Below the pieces are notes generated by a model, which had not been told where the DNA came from, did not search any database, and was given only the letters and a program-made list of their open reading frames with translations. From an uncultured Desulfatitalea sp. (GTDB lineage Bacteria > Desulfobacterota > Desulfobacteria > Desulfobacterales > Desulfosarcinaceae): DNA of 64,000 nucleotides. The DNA is taken from positions 434,001 to 498,000 of the forward strand of contig CALMNL010000006.1 in NCBI GenBank assembly GCA_937868765.1, read 5' to 3'. Below, one piece after another: positions 51,797 through 61,177 of the stretch; position 1 is the stretch's first letter, and every line of letters starts with the position of its first letter. Both the position numbers and the translations under genes were made by a program.

Positions 51797-52627
51797 CTAC
51801 GCCGAGGTGCCTTTCATTTCTGCGGCCCGATTCAGCACTTTTTGAATCGATAGCTCGGTACGCATCTCTCGCCCCACGCTCTCCCCAGGTGCGAAGCGTC
51901 GCACGAAATCGATCTCGCGATCCGTGGGCCTTTCCGTCAGGGACAAGTCGGATGCAATCTTCAAGTCCCAGGGGATCTCTTTTTTAATTTCCTCCGCGGT
52001 TACACCCGGATGAATCCTGGCAAGGTACATTTCCTTGGTTACTGGGTCGAAATTGAAAACGCCCTTGGTGGTAAGCAGCATCGAGGGCCCCGAACCTTTT
52101 GGAAAAAGTCCGCTCCGTTCACGGCTGTCGCCGCCGGACAGATGCCCTGCCGAAGTGAAATAGTCCAGCTTCTCTACAAATTGGCCGCCACGCAATGTCA
52201 GCACGGTTTTCTTGGCATAAGCGATAAAATCCGGCGCGCCGCCGGAGCCGGTCAGTCGCAAGGTCGGATGATGATAATCGCCGATACAAGTGGTGTTTAC
52301 GTTGCCATAGCGGTCGACCTGGCCGACGCCCAGGAAGCAGATGTCCACAAAACCGCGATAGGTCATGGTGAAAGTTGTGAAAAGATCCGTCGAATAACTG
52401 AAGCCGCGGCAGGAGTGGGCGTCTGCGATGTGGTTCAGCGGCACCAATGGTTCGAAATCGATGATGCCCGACTCCATCATCAGGATGGCATGGGGCGCAT
52501 AAAGCGCCTTGGCCAGCGCGCCGGCTGTGGTGGGCAGGCCCACGCCAAGGATGACTTTCTGATAATCCTTGATTTCCTTGGCACAAGTGATGATCAAAAG
52601 CTCATTCAGGGTGTATCCCTTACTCAT
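51797..52627 (-). CDS. CoA-transferase beta subunit (glutaconate CoA-transferase type)
   Basis: The 276-residue family I CoA-transferase subunit has the catalytic-Glu region ILMMESGIIDFEP and GSGGAPDF, the oxyanion-type glycine motif. Its start overlaps the alpha-subunit stop by 8 bp. Together the subunits should move CoA from a donor to the imported acid. Confidence 0.88.
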   Translation of the reverse strand: MSKGYTLNELLIITCAKEIKDYQKVILGVGLPTTAGALAKALYAPHAILMMESGIIDFEPLVPLNHIADAHSCRGFSYSTDLFTTFTMTYRGFVDICFLGVGQVDRYGNVNTTCIGDYHHPTLRLTGSGGAPDFIAYAKKTVLTLRGGQFVEKLDYFTSAGHLSGGDSRERSGLFPKGSGPSMLLTTKGVFNFDPVTKEMYLARIHPGVTAEEIKKEIPWDLKIASDLSLTERPTDREIDFVRRFAPGESVGREMRTELSIQKVLNRAAEMKGTSA

Positions 52628-53666
52628 AGAGCAACCCCCTTTCCTCCAGGCGCGCTTCTAATTCCTTCAAGGTCAGTCCCATTGCGCGTTCGCGGCCATT
52701 CTCGTCCCAGACTGAAGTGAAAGCAGCCCCGTAATTGGCTGGCGTTGAATAAAAAGGCTTAGAGCGCAGCTGATCCAGGGCGCCTATCCCGAACTTGGTT
52801 ATATAGTGATTCAAGTAAGATTCCCTGTCGGGGCAGTCATAGACCCACTCTTCTATCCATTTCCGGGCCTTATCTGCTTTTGTATTTGCGTTTGTGAATA
52901 TGCCATAGAAGGGAGAATCCATATTGTAATGACCTAGAACTTCTGTCGGGTGTGCGCCCCAGGGAACCTGCACCAGGGCATCTACCCGAAAGGATGGAAT
53001 AATTGTGAAGTGGGGGCTGGCGCGCACAACATCGCGAGATACGATTTCTTCGCAGGAAAGGATAATCCGTTTGCTTGACAGTGCGGCAGCAGCGACACTG
53101 CCCATTGCACCCCAATACTGAGCATTGCCAAACTCATCGGCACGCTGCACATGTACGATGCAGACATCCGGGTTGACCGCCGGAACCGTCAGAATTTGCT
53201 TTCCAGTGTAGGGGCATTCGATGACACGGTACTTGTTCTCCCCTAAAAAACCGCGTCTATTGAAAAGATCTGTAGGGATGACGCCTTCTAGTACCTGGAT
53301 GAAATTCAGTCCATGCATACCGGCTACAAGCCGCGCGTTATAGTCGAAATTGGTGTAATCTTCTATCTCGAGAGAGCCGGACAACAGCGCCCGCTCTACT
53401 GCACCGCCCCCATTCTTGCCACCGGAACGCAACACATATGTGGTTACCAGGCGGCTTACACAGCCGGCATTCACCAAAATATCGACGTCAAGTACGCCGG
53501 ACTGGGAATAAAGTGTGAGCTCATTCTTATGCTGCCTGCAAATTTCAAACACCAACGCCATACAAGTGCCGACGGTGTAATTGCCGATAATCACCTCGTC
53601 GCCATCATTGATGAAGCGGCTTACCGCTTCTTTCGCGCTCATCACTTTGCTGCCGTTTTCACCCAT
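52620..53666 (-). CDS. CoA-transferase alpha subunit (glutaconate CoA-transferase type)
   Basis: The 348-residue subunit starts at MGENGSKVMSAKEAV after AGGGGAACTGCAACT; an ATG 17 codons earlier and a longer hydrophobic frame upstream are less likely. Motifs DGDEVIIGNYTVGTCMALVFEI and VHVQRADEFGNAQYWG match the GctA type. It is the first gene of the catabolic block, preceded by tandem operator-like repeats and by the MerR gene. Confidence 0.88.
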   Translation of the reverse strand: MGENGSKVMSAKEAVSRFINDGDEVIIGNYTVGTCMALVFEICRQHKNELTLYSQSGVLDVDILVNAGCVSRLVTTYVLRSGGKNGGGAVERALLSGSLEIEDYTNFDYNARLVAGMHGLNFIQVLEGVIPTDLFNRRGFLGENKYRVIECPYTGKQILTVPAVNPDVCIVHVQRADEFGNAQYWGAMGSVAAAALSSKRIILSCEEIVSRDVVRASPHFTIIPSFRVDALVQVPWGAHPTEVLGHYNMDSPFYGIFTNANTKADKARKWIEEWVYDCPDRESYLNHYITKFGIGALDQLRSKPFYSTPANYGAAFTSVWDENGRERAMGLTLKELEARLEERGLLYE

Positions 53667-53827
53667 AGTTGCAGTTCCCCTAAATGAAAATCCGTGGTCG
53701 TCTCTTTTTGCGCCCATTGACACATAGGTGATTCCATCGAAGGGGATTTTTAATATACAAAAATAGCAATTGTCAAACAAATAATAAGAGATAAAAAAGC
53801 TCAACAAGAACAAAAAGATAAAGATAA

Positions 53828-53874
53828 AACGTTTAGCAACAGTATACGCAAAACGTATAGCGACACTATATGCA
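53828..53874. promoter_or_regulatory. Tandem 23-bp repeats, candidate MerR operator
   Basis: Two 23-bp units at 53828-53850 and 53852-53874 agree at 19 positions (AACGTNTAGCNACANTATANGCA). The period is 24 bp, and each unit holds an imperfect TATAG-N5-CTATA-like dyad. They lie about 165 bp upstream of the CoA-transferase start. The rest of 53875-54064 shows no gene. Confidence 0.6.
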
Positions 53875-54064
53875 GGCTGGTGATTTATTTTAGAGAATTC
53901 CAGGATATGGCAAGCAGTTACGGGCTGTTAAATCTTCTGAACCAAGTTTGATGGCTCGCTGGCAGATTAAATTAGCGGGGATTATTTCAATTTACCGGGT
54001 AACGGCATTGCTATCGAAATTGGATTTCGTATAATGCCGGTATGTTGCGTCCTGCAAAAGGTGG

Positions 54065-54805
54065 TTATGTGTTATCGGTCTTATCGGCAGGCAGTGTTTG
54101 TCTGGTTTGCGTTTCGAGAAGTATGTTCTCGAATTTTTTCCGGATCCGCTTGCGATAGGAATGATAGAAAAGCAGGCACATCATTTCCATCCACATGTAG
54201 GTTTTTTCGACGCGTTCCGGAGTGGTCATGTTTTCCGCCATCATTTGGTAATGATCCTGATGGCCCTCTTCGACGTAATGCCTTAAGAATTCTATTATTT
54301 CGCGCAGATCCGCGACTTTATAGCCCTCTTTGGCGCTGAAACCCAAGCGCCCCATTTCCACGATGGCCCTACCGATGATGACATCATCCTGATCGTAGTA
54401 AGCTTCGCCATTCTTCTGGCAGGGTGTAATAACTCGCCACTCTTCCATTATGTCGAGCCATTTTTCTGATATCCCGGTGGCTTCTATGAAATTCTTTCTT
54501 CCAACCACTTCTGTTAAAAGCAATCTATCCAGAGGCTGCAAAAATTCGGTCATGTACTCGAATACTGATTTTTCGAGATCTGTTTTTGTTTTAAGCTTTT
54601 GCAAGATCTTCTTGATTGCAGAAAGGGGCAGGAAATAGTCTTCCTGAAGATTCTTGATAATTTGAATCTGCTTTACATAGGACTCGCTGTAATCGACCGA
54701 ATTCGTACTCTTTTTTTTGGGCTTGCGAAGGACTCCTTCGCGAATGTAGTGATGAATCGTTTGTTTCGAAACATTTGTCCTTTGTGCTAATTCACTAATT
54801 TTCAA
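54065..54805 (-). CDS. MerR-family regulator
   Basis: The 246-residue protein has an N-terminal MerR HTH (MKISELAQRTNVSKQTIHHYIREGVL) and wing (SESYVKQIQIIKNLQEDYFLPLSAIKKIL). A long C-terminal helical effector domain contains IVEMGRLGFSAKEGYKVADLREIIEFLRHYVEEGHQDHY. It resembles regulators of fatty or aromatic acyl-CoA genes in Desulfobacterota. It is the next gene upstream of the CoA-transferase operon on the same strand. Confidence 0.88.
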   Translation of the reverse strand: MKISELAQRTNVSKQTIHHYIREGVLRKPKKKSTNSVDYSESYVKQIQIIKNLQEDYFLPLSAIKKILQKLKTKTDLEKSVFEYMTEFLQPLDRLLLTEVVGRKNFIEATGISEKWLDIMEEWRVITPCQKNGEAYYDQDDVIIGRAIVEMGRLGFSAKEGYKVADLREIIEFLRHYVEEGHQDHYQMMAENMTTPERVEKTYMWMEMMCLLFYHSYRKRIRKKFENILLETQTRQTLPADKTDNT

Positions 54806-55244
54806 CTTTATATCCGTCTCGTAGGTATTTTGGACGATCGCACAAAATTTTCTAATATCTCACCAACTAAAAATGTCAAAGGAAATTTTTTGGATGGGAT
54901 CACCAAAGATCGCACGAAGGGAAGAATACGAACACGGTTCACTGCAGAGATCAAAAGTTGAAAACCATACAAACCTTAAGGATATCCTTCTGCATGACGG
55001 TCCGGAAGTCCTTGCCTCTTTGGGCCGATGTATTGGCCGGGGATAGGTGTTTATTATGGCTATTTGGTCCTGGTGAATACCTCAGTGGGATCACGGCGTA
55101 GAATTGCATGGTCGGCGGTTGAATCTGCTTCGGCTGAAACTGCTATCTATTATACTGGTTTGATAAAGGAGATAGGCTCGTGCAAATAAATGTCGGTCCG
55201 CAGTTGGCCATGGCTGAACCTGCCTCAGAGTTTTCCAATGCTCG
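54806..55244. other. Intergenic region, no gene seen
   Basis: These 440 bp separate the MerR start from the epimerase stop. No ORF with a credible start and ribosome site was found. The MerR promoter should lie in the AT-rich first 80 bp. Confidence 0.5.
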
Positions 55245-56195
55245 TTACACCGAAGGAAAGTGCACAGATCTGGCGAAATCCGCAAAGGCGGTCCGGGTGT
55301 CATACTTAAATACAAAACCAGTGGCGTCGGTCAGTTTCCTAGATGATGCGATCCATGGATATCGAATCAGATTAAGCCCTGAAGCAGGGAACTCCACCAT
55401 AAAACGCGCCCGTAGCGCCCACAGCACGGCAGTGGCGGGATAGAGAAGCCACAGGGGCAGATGCACCGCTTTGTTTCCCAGGGCCCGCACCATTTCAGGG
55501 AAGGTCACGACAGCGGCGCCGGCCACGTTGTATATGCCTGGCAACCGCTTTTCCAGGCACATGAGAATCGCCGACAGAAGATCATCTTCATGGACGAATT
55601 GAAACTCTGCGGTATGCCTGGGCAAAAACACCATCGGCTTGCGCAGATAGCGGGAGAGGGGGTTGTCGAAGCCGGGCCCCACCACGAAGCAGGGGCGCAG
55701 GATCGTCACGGCCATCTGGCTATGCTCATGAACAAAGGCCTGCAGGAGGGCCTCGATCTGCTTTTTGTTCTTGGCGTAGGTAAAATCGTCGTTGCCTCTC
55801 AAGGGGCTATCTTCGGTGGGGGGCACATCGTTGTCCGGATGGAACCCATAGGCGGTGGTCGAACTGGTATAGAGCAGATGCCCGACGCCTGTTTCGGCCG
55901 AAGCCGCCAGCACGTTGCGGGTGCCGCCCACGTTGATATCTTGCATGAGCGCCTTGTCATGGATGGGCAGCAAGACATAGGCCGCATGGACCACCGTATC
56001 CACCTGATGGATCCGCATCAGATCCACCAGGGGTGCCCGAATGTCCTGCTGGATGAACACCAGCTTTTCAGACTGGATGCGTGGCGGGCGAATATCGATG
56101 CCCGCATTCCTTTCAACGGTCGGATCCTGAATGAGGGCAACGGCGATTTTGGACCCGATGTAGCCGGAGACACCTGTTATGAGGACTTTTTTCAT
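55245..56195 (-). CDS. NAD-dependent epimerase/dehydratase (extended SDR)
   Basis: This 316-residue protein has VLITGVSGYIGSKIAVAL (NAD loop), DTVVHAAYV, LLYTSSTTAYGF and YAKNKKQIEALL (catalytic Tyr-x3-Lys), a complete extended-SDR set. The C-terminus has a hydrophobic stretch (LPLWLLYPATAVLWALRARF), as in sterol- or sugar-modifying epimerases at membranes. The gene appears to stand alone. Confidence 0.9.
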   Translation of the reverse strand: MKKVLITGVSGYIGSKIAVALIQDPTVERNAGIDIRPPRIQSEKLVFIQQDIRAPLVDLMRIHQVDTVVHAAYVLLPIHDKALMQDINVGGTRNVLAASAETGVGHLLYTSSTTAYGFHPDNDVPPTEDSPLRGNDDFTYAKNKKQIEALLQAFVHEHSQMAVTILRPCFVVGPGFDNPLSRYLRKPMVFLPRHTAEFQFVHEDDLLSAILMCLEKRLPGIYNVAGAAVVTFPEMVRALGNKAVHLPLWLLYPATAVLWALRARFMVEFPASGLNLIRYPWIASSRKLTDATGFVFKYDTRTAFADFARSVHFPSV

Positions 56196-56395
56196 GTGGC
56201 GCCTCTTTTCTGAAATTTAATCTCGAAGCCAAAGCCCTTGGGTGGCGAAGGAGGGTAATAGTAGGGCACAGGCCTCGCTGTCAACAAAGGGCCGAAGAGG
56301 TAAGGGGAGCGTTGCCCCCATTAGGGCGAATAGAGAAGTTGCTGAAGCGATGGCCCGGCGAAAAGAAAAGAGGGGGGTGCCCGGTCAGGGCGCAA

Positions 56396-56436
56396 TTCCC
56401 CCGTATGGAAGGGCTAAAACCTTTCCATACGGGGGG
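56396..56436. terminator. Terminator after the M24 peptidase gene
   Basis: CCCCCGTATGGAA (from 56397) pairs with TTCCATACGGGGG (to about 56435), giving an almost perfect 15-bp stem beginning a few bases after the peptidase stop. Confidence 0.75.
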
Positions 56437-56441
56437 ATTGT

Positions 56442-57656
56442 TCAGACGATCTCTTCGATGCCAAGGGGGAACTTTGAGAGTTCCTCACAGCCGTCTTTAT
56501 GGAGAACAATGGGATTCTCATAGCGGAAACCGATGTTCTCATCCGGGCAGGCATACTGCATGGCGCATATGAGCACTTCGTTCTCGTGATAGACATGGTC
56601 AGGATTGGTCCAATAGGGAAAAGGGCCGTCGTTCATGCCGATGCGCCATTCATCGCCCAGCATGCCGATGCCGTGCTCGAATCCGGGCACCATGAAATCG
56701 GCGAAGCCACGCTCCTCGGCGAAGGCCAGCATCTCTTCGGCGAGGCCCGAGGGCGTAATGCCGGCACGATAGGTTTTCAGCGTCAGCCTCACCATGTCCA
56801 CGAAATTGTTGGCGTGCCACCTCTGCCGGTCGGTTGCCCTGCCGATGAAGTAGTTGTGCGAATGGTCGCCCAGGCCCAGCTTGAACATGGCATGAATGTC
56901 CACCATGAGGGGCTCGCCTTCGGCCAGCTTCTTGCGCGAGGCCGGCGTGCAGGCACACCCGGCCAGGCCCGTGCGGTACCCGCTGGCGATCTCGTTCCCG
57001 CCGGTGAAGGACCATTCCCACTCGCTGCCTTCCCTGCGCATGGCGTAGGCGGCGAGACCGGCGATCTCCGTCTCGGTCATGCCTTTCCAGCCGCCGTTCT
57101 GCAGGGCCTTGAACACCTCCCGATGGCCCACATCGACGATACGGGAAGCCTCACGGAAGCGGTTGATGGTACCAGGATCCTTGACCAGGGAAAGCCGGTC
57201 GACGATGCCATGGGCGTTCACCAACTCTGCTTCGGGCATGGCTGCATCGAACTGCTGGTATTCATAGTGGGTGAGCCAGCCCTCAGGCAGGTAATTGGAC
57301 ATGCCGCTTTCGATTCCCACGCGCCCCTTGCCGTTTTTCAACAGCTCTTTGATGAAATCGGCGATCTGTTCGATCTGGTCCTGACCGCCCATGGGCGCGA
57401 AACCGCGCACGTGGTCCTCATCGAGCCAGGAGTCGTCGGCGATCCTGGAGGCGTCGATGACGAAAGAGAAGGCCGTGGGCAACCCCTCGGAAGGGATCAC
57501 CACAAAGCTGCGCCATGGGCAGAAAGCGTCCAGGGTCCAGGAAAGGGTGCGCAGGCGCGAGCCAAGGTATACGTCAATTTTATCCTTCTGCATTTCGGCC
57601 TGGATGCTTTTTATCCGTTGGGGAAAATCAATGAAATAGGGATCATTGCGGGTCAT
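56442..57656 (-). CDS. M24-family metallopeptidase (Xaa-Pro/creatinase fold)
   Basis: The 404-residue protein has an N-terminal creatinase-like domain (about 1-150) and a pita-bread domain. Metal ligands are visible: Asp in LMVDIH, Asp in LGLGDHSHN, His in GFEHGIGM, Glu in HENEVL and Glu in RYENPIV. It may be a prolidase or a creatinase-type amidinohydrolase. It is third in a TetR/SCP2/M24 cluster, 16 bp after the SCP2 gene. Confidence 0.88.
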   Translation of the reverse strand: MTRNDPYFIDFPQRIKSIQAEMQKDKIDVYLGSRLRTLSWTLDAFCPWRSFVVIPSEGLPTAFSFVIDASRIADDSWLDEDHVRGFAPMGGQDQIEQIADFIKELLKNGKGRVGIESGMSNYLPEGWLTHYEYQQFDAAMPEAELVNAHGIVDRLSLVKDPGTINRFREASRIVDVGHREVFKALQNGGWKGMTETEIAGLAAYAMRREGSEWEWSFTGGNEIASGYRTGLAGCACTPASRKKLAEGEPLMVDIHAMFKLGLGDHSHNYFIGRATDRQRWHANNFVDMVRLTLKTYRAGITPSGLAEEMLAFAEERGFADFMVPGFEHGIGMLGDEWRIGMNDGPFPYWTNPDHVYHENEVLICAMQYACPDENIGFRYENPIVLHKDGCEELSKFPLGIEEIV

Positions 57657-57672
57657 GGCCTTGTCCTCCTCA

Positions 57673-58074
57673 TCAATACGTCGCCGGTATCGTGGCGAAG
57701 ACTTTGTTGATACGGTCCGCCAGGGAAGCCAGCTTGAGTGCTTTCACCATGTTGCCCTTGAGCTTGAGTTTGCCGGTCATGAGCGCCTTGTGGCTCGCCA
57801 GTTCCGACCTGGTGATCCGGGCGAATACTTCATAATCGCCGGTGATGGCGAACTCGGCAGTGGGCACTTCACCGGTGCCGGTAAGAAATTCGGCCAGCTT
57901 GCCCTCCTCATAGCGCATAAAGATAAAGTGCTGCATGCCATCGGGACAATTCTTGTAGATGTTGGACATGGAAGAGGTCAGATGGTTCATCTTCTCGGGT
58001 GACAAACTTTCCCGAAGCCGCTTTTCGGCTTCGATGCGCCATTCGTCGCTTAGATACTTCAGATTGTCTGTCAT
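57673..58074 (-). CDS. SCP2-type sterol/lipid-carrier domain protein
   Basis: The 133-residue protein starts at MTDNLKYLSDEW after AAAAGGAGGGCTTTT. It has the SCP2 pattern: a helical start, FAITGDYEVFARITRSELASHKALMTGKLKLKGNM, and a terminal hydrophobic helix. SCP2 domains bind lipids or acyl-CoA. It lies between the TetR regulator and the M24 peptidase on one strand. Confidence 0.85.
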   Translation of the reverse strand: MTDNLKYLSDEWRIEAEKRLRESLSPEKMNHLTSSMSNIYKNCPDGMQHFIFMRYEEGKLAEFLTGTGEVPTAEFAITGDYEVFARITRSELASHKALMTGKLKLKGNMVKALKLASLADRINKVFATIPATY

Positions 58075-58141
58075 AAAAGCCCTCCTTTTCGCCCTTTTAA
58101 GGTTTGCGCGACGACCCGCCGGAGCCGCATTGCACCGGCAT

Positions 58142-58747
58142 CTATCCACCCAACTGGGAACGTTCGGACTCCACAAAGAGTCCGTTGAGCAGCAGGTCCA
58201 GCGTGTCGTCGAACATCTCCTGCACATAGGCCTCGTCGGTTTTGATGTAGGTCTGGATAATGACCATCTTGTAAATCGAAAAAAGCACCTCCGAGACCTT
58301 ATCCACGTCCACCGGCCGGAAGACCTTCTCCTTGACGCCCTTCTTGAGAATCGAGGCGATCATGCGCACGGAGCGCCGGTTGATGCTCTCATAGGGATCC
58401 ACGGTGGGAAACATGGGGAAGATATCGGGGTCCCGCTTCAATATGTTCCTCAGTTCCTCGTCCTGGGCGAGGTATTCCACGGCCTTCCTGCACATGGCCA
58501 TCAGCTGATTGCGGGCCCCTTTTTCCTTGGCGATAGCTTGGCGCACACGCCCCTGCCAGCGCTCCAGCGCAAAGCTGACGGTTTTTATATAAAGTTCCCG
58601 CTTATCCTTGACATAGAAATATAGGTTGCCCTTGGTGCGATTCAGTTTTTCGGCGACATCCTCCACCGTGGTCTTGCGAAAACCAAATTCGGCAAAGGCC
58701 TGCAGGGCCGCCCGGTATATTTCATTTACATCTATTCGTGCTCGCAT
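58142..58747 (-). CDS. TetR-family regulator
   Basis: This 201-residue protein has a TetR HTH (IYRAALQAFAEFGFRKTTVEDVAEKLNRTKGNLYFYVKDKRELYIKTV) and a C-terminal ligand domain. It is the first gene of the SCP2/M24 cluster. A dyad just upstream suggests autoregulation. Confidence 0.9.
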   Translation of the reverse strand: MRARIDVNEIYRAALQAFAEFGFRKTTVEDVAEKLNRTKGNLYFYVKDKRELYIKTVSFALERWQGRVRQAIAKEKGARNQLMAMCRKAVEYLAQDEELRNILKRDPDIFPMFPTVDPYESINRRSVRMIASILKKGVKEKVFRPVDVDKVSEVLFSIYKMVIIQTYIKTDEAYVQEMFDDTLDLLLNGLFVESERSQLGG

Positions 58748-58758
58748 AAAGTTGACCC

Positions 58759-58785
58759 ACTGAATAATATATTAAATTGTTCAGT
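58759..58785. promoter_or_regulatory. Candidate TetR operator
   Basis: ACTGAA (58759-58764) and TTCAGT (58780-58785) flank 15 AT-rich bp, 11 bp upstream of the TetR start codon, where a bound repressor would block its own promoter. Confidence 0.6.
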
Positions 58786-59063
58786 TAAAGGATGGATCTT
58801 CTTTTGTCAAGAAATTCCGATTTGCTGCTGCAAAATTAAGGTATGAAAAAGATAGGGTGAAACATATCATACTGAAATAGCATTAGAAACATGATGTCGC
58901 CAACAGATGAACCATAAAATCGGCAGAGTACAGGATAGCGTCTACGGAACTTACCCGCGAAACAATGTATGGTGTTAATGGTCGCTGCTATGGTGCCACT
59001 TTGTGATCGGCGAAATGGTGACAGCGCACAATCCTGATTTGAATAGTTTTAACAATAAGCAAT

Positions 59064-60023
59064 TTATTGGTTCTTATGCGATTCATGCTTATTCAAAACT
59101 TTCAAGAGATTACTTCCATATCGACGTTCCATTCGTTCAAAAAATTCAGGATCAACACTTTTTGCAAATGCCATCAATCCACAAAGAGCTTGTATTTCTT
59201 TATGGGAAAGTTTTTGTTTAAAAAAGTAATCAATTTTAGATCGAATTAAACGCTTCTTGTTTCGCCCCAAGGAAGGCGCACCATTATTGCTGATTATCAA
59301 TCCAGTTACAATGCGCCTGTGAGCTTTCGATCCATATACGGTCTTTTTTTGATTCAATTCCAACCTTAATGAAGGCAAGTTAGCCAATATCTCATTAACC
59401 TTATCATGGACTATGCTTCGTTGATCTTTTTGTTCCATTGAAAAAGTCAAATCATCTGCATACCGGGTGTATGTAATGCTATTAGAAACACAAAATTCCG
59501 TTACTAAAGTATCAAAAGCATTTAATAGTATATTTGAAAGTCGTGGTGACGATGGAGCCCCAATAGAAAGTTGTAATTCGTTTTTATCCCTCGGTTTTGG
59601 AAGCCAAAAGAGAATCTTAACTAATCGTTGAATATCATTTTCATCGATATCAAGATTTTCAACTGTTTGGGTATAGCTGTAAAAATCCTTGGCCTTGATA
59701 GACGGAAAAAATTCTTTGAAATCTAGTTTCAGCAAGTACGGTTTCGTCTTGTGAACACTTGCATTTTGGAGGATATTTTTTCCTTTTATGTACGCTGAAG
59801 CTGATTCATGGACGGTAAATTTCGGAAAAATATTTTCAATCACCCAATATTGTAGCCGTTTAACTTCTTTTGCTGGTTGTGCTATTATTCTTGTACCTTT
59901 TTTTGACTTTTTAGGAATAGAGTAAACCTTATACCTGTATGGTGCGCTTAGTATAAGATATTCTAAGCGATCTTCAGGTATTAATAAATCTTTAGAAATT
60001 TGATCGATGAGGGGCTCTTTCAT
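59064..60023 (-). CDS. Retron reverse transcriptase (Ec86/St85 type)
   Basis: The 319-residue reverse transcriptase has the retron-specific NASVHK (NAxxH) motif, LKLDFKEFFPSI, catalytic YTRYADDLTFS, and the retron VTGL motif in HRRIVTGLIISNNG, followed by the C-terminal thumb. All RT motifs are intact. Its start overlaps the effector stop by 4 bp. Together with the upstream effector and msr-msd it forms a complete retron. The AT-rich DNA contrasts with its neighbours, suggesting transfer. Confidence 0.93.
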   Translation of the reverse strand: MKEPLIDQISKDLLIPEDRLEYLILSAPYRYKVYSIPKKSKKGTRIIAQPAKEVKRLQYWVIENIFPKFTVHESASAYIKGKNILQNASVHKTKPYLLKLDFKEFFPSIKAKDFYSYTQTVENLDIDENDIQRLVKILFWLPKPRDKNELQLSIGAPSSPRLSNILLNAFDTLVTEFCVSNSITYTRYADDLTFSMEQKDQRSIVHDKVNEILANLPSLRLELNQKKTVYGSKAHRRIVTGLIISNNGAPSLGRNKKRLIRSKIDYFFKQKLSHKEIQALCGLMAFAKSVDPEFFERMERRYGSNLLKVLNKHESHKNQ

Positions 60024-61003
60024 TGCTTTACACCAGTACTCTTATCCCCTTTATAATGGGACCGTAAAGCTCTAATTTTGCGTATTTCATTAGTTTTATA
60101 ATATTCTGTAAAGATGCTACTCCATCTATCAAAATCTATGTTTTTGGAGCCGGCCTGGAAAGCAAATTTTAGCCAAAGATCTGGCTGTGTGGGGAAATAG
60201 TAGACATTGTGACCATAGCGTTTTTTAATGATGAATTTTAATGACAGAAGTAAGCTTAGATACCTCTTGAGTTTTTTACGATCATTATCAATAGATAGGT
60301 CGTCAATAATTTTAAAAATATCATCAAAGCTTGCGATTTGAAGTATTTTTATTAGGTCGAGGATAAATAGCATTACATGAGCATTATTGTCCTTTTTCCA
60401 AATAGCTGTCTTTGGAAATTTATGCAAAATTTCTATAATATTTTCACTTAAGTCTTCAGCGTCAGCAAAATCTTCCTTCGTCAGTAGGTCATCGGGGCCA
60501 GCGGTTTTGCGCCATTGGTAAACAAAGATTGGATCAATTGAATTATTCTGATCTGCAATACACTTTAAATATTTTATTGGCCCCCTCCAAATAAAGGATT
60601 CCTTATCAGAATCATCGTTATGTATTACTACAAGCAAGCGGTCACGAATATTTTTCAAGACTGAAAATGAACCAAGTTCAGCAATTGCTCCGGGGCTCTC
60701 AGAGAATAAAACAGTAAGAGCAGAGAGTTCAGCTAAATCTTGTTCGAAATCCAGTAAATTATTGTATGAGGAATGTTCAAAATACTTAAAGACATCTTCA
60801 ACTAAGACTACGTTATTTCTAAAGCTCAGATTGTTTTCAGTGATATAATGATGAAAAATGTCTCTGCATGACTTGAAAGTCGCGCCATTATTAGAGACTG
60901 CGCCACCACATAGTAGAATCAAGGAGGGGAATTTGGCTACTTTTGTTTTGGATAAATCTATAGAGGTGACCCATTGGTCGTAACATGTGTTCTCAGAAGT
61001 CAT
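60020..61003 (-). CDS. Retron effector (nucleoside deoxyribosyltransferase-like, St85 family)
   Basis: The 327-residue protein resembles the accessory protein of type II retrons such as Ec86. The N-terminal half is NDT-like (SLILLCGGAVSNNGATFKSCRDIF; VLFSESPGAIAELGSF with the catalytic-type Glu). The C-terminal third (LKRYLSLLLSLKFIIKKRYGHNVYYF) resembles a winged-helix DNA-binding domain. In Ec86 this effector forms a filament with the RT-msDNA complex and is released on phage attack. It starts 2 bp after repeat a2 and overlaps the RT gene. Confidence 0.88.
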   Translation of the reverse strand: MTSENTCYDQWVTSIDLSKTKVAKFPSLILLCGGAVSNNGATFKSCRDIFHHYITENNLSFRNNVVLVEDVFKYFEHSSYNNLLDFEQDLAELSALTVLFSESPGAIAELGSFSVLKNIRDRLLVVIHNDDSDKESFIWRGPIKYLKCIADQNNSIDPIFVYQWRKTAGPDDLLTKEDFADAEDLSENIIEILHKFPKTAIWKKDNNAHVMLFILDLIKILQIASFDDIFKIIDDLSIDNDRKKLKRYLSLLLSLKFIIKKRYGHNVYYFPTQPDLWLKFAFQAGSKNIDFDRWSSIFTEYYKTNEIRKIRALRSHYKGDKSTGVKQ

Positions 61004-61004
61004 T

Positions 61005-61171
61005 GCTCTTTACTTTGAGCGAGGAGCGGTAGGCTTTTGTGGCTCACCGCGTTGGGGCGGCACCGACGCGGTGAGCCACAAAAGCCTACCGCGACGATAA
61101 ATACCCCTCAATAGGTGCAAGTCTGGCGAAACGCCAGACAAAGTCATAATACAACTTATTCGCTAAAGAGC
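61005..61171 (-). ncRNA. Retron msr-msd RNA
   Basis: On the minus strand, repeat a1 (GCTCTTTA, then GCGA; 61171-61160) and repeat a2 (TAAAGAGC at 61012-61005, with TCGC at 61022-61019) pair over 8 bp plus 4 bp beyond a bulge. Inside are an msr hairpin (GTCTGGCG/CGCCAGAC at 61121-61139, 3-nt loop) and the msd stem, a perfect 27-bp inverted repeat (61026-61052 with 61066-61092) around a 13-nt loop. The TTAGC after a1 offers the branching guanosine. Confidence 0.88.
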
Positions 61172-61177
61172 TACGAT

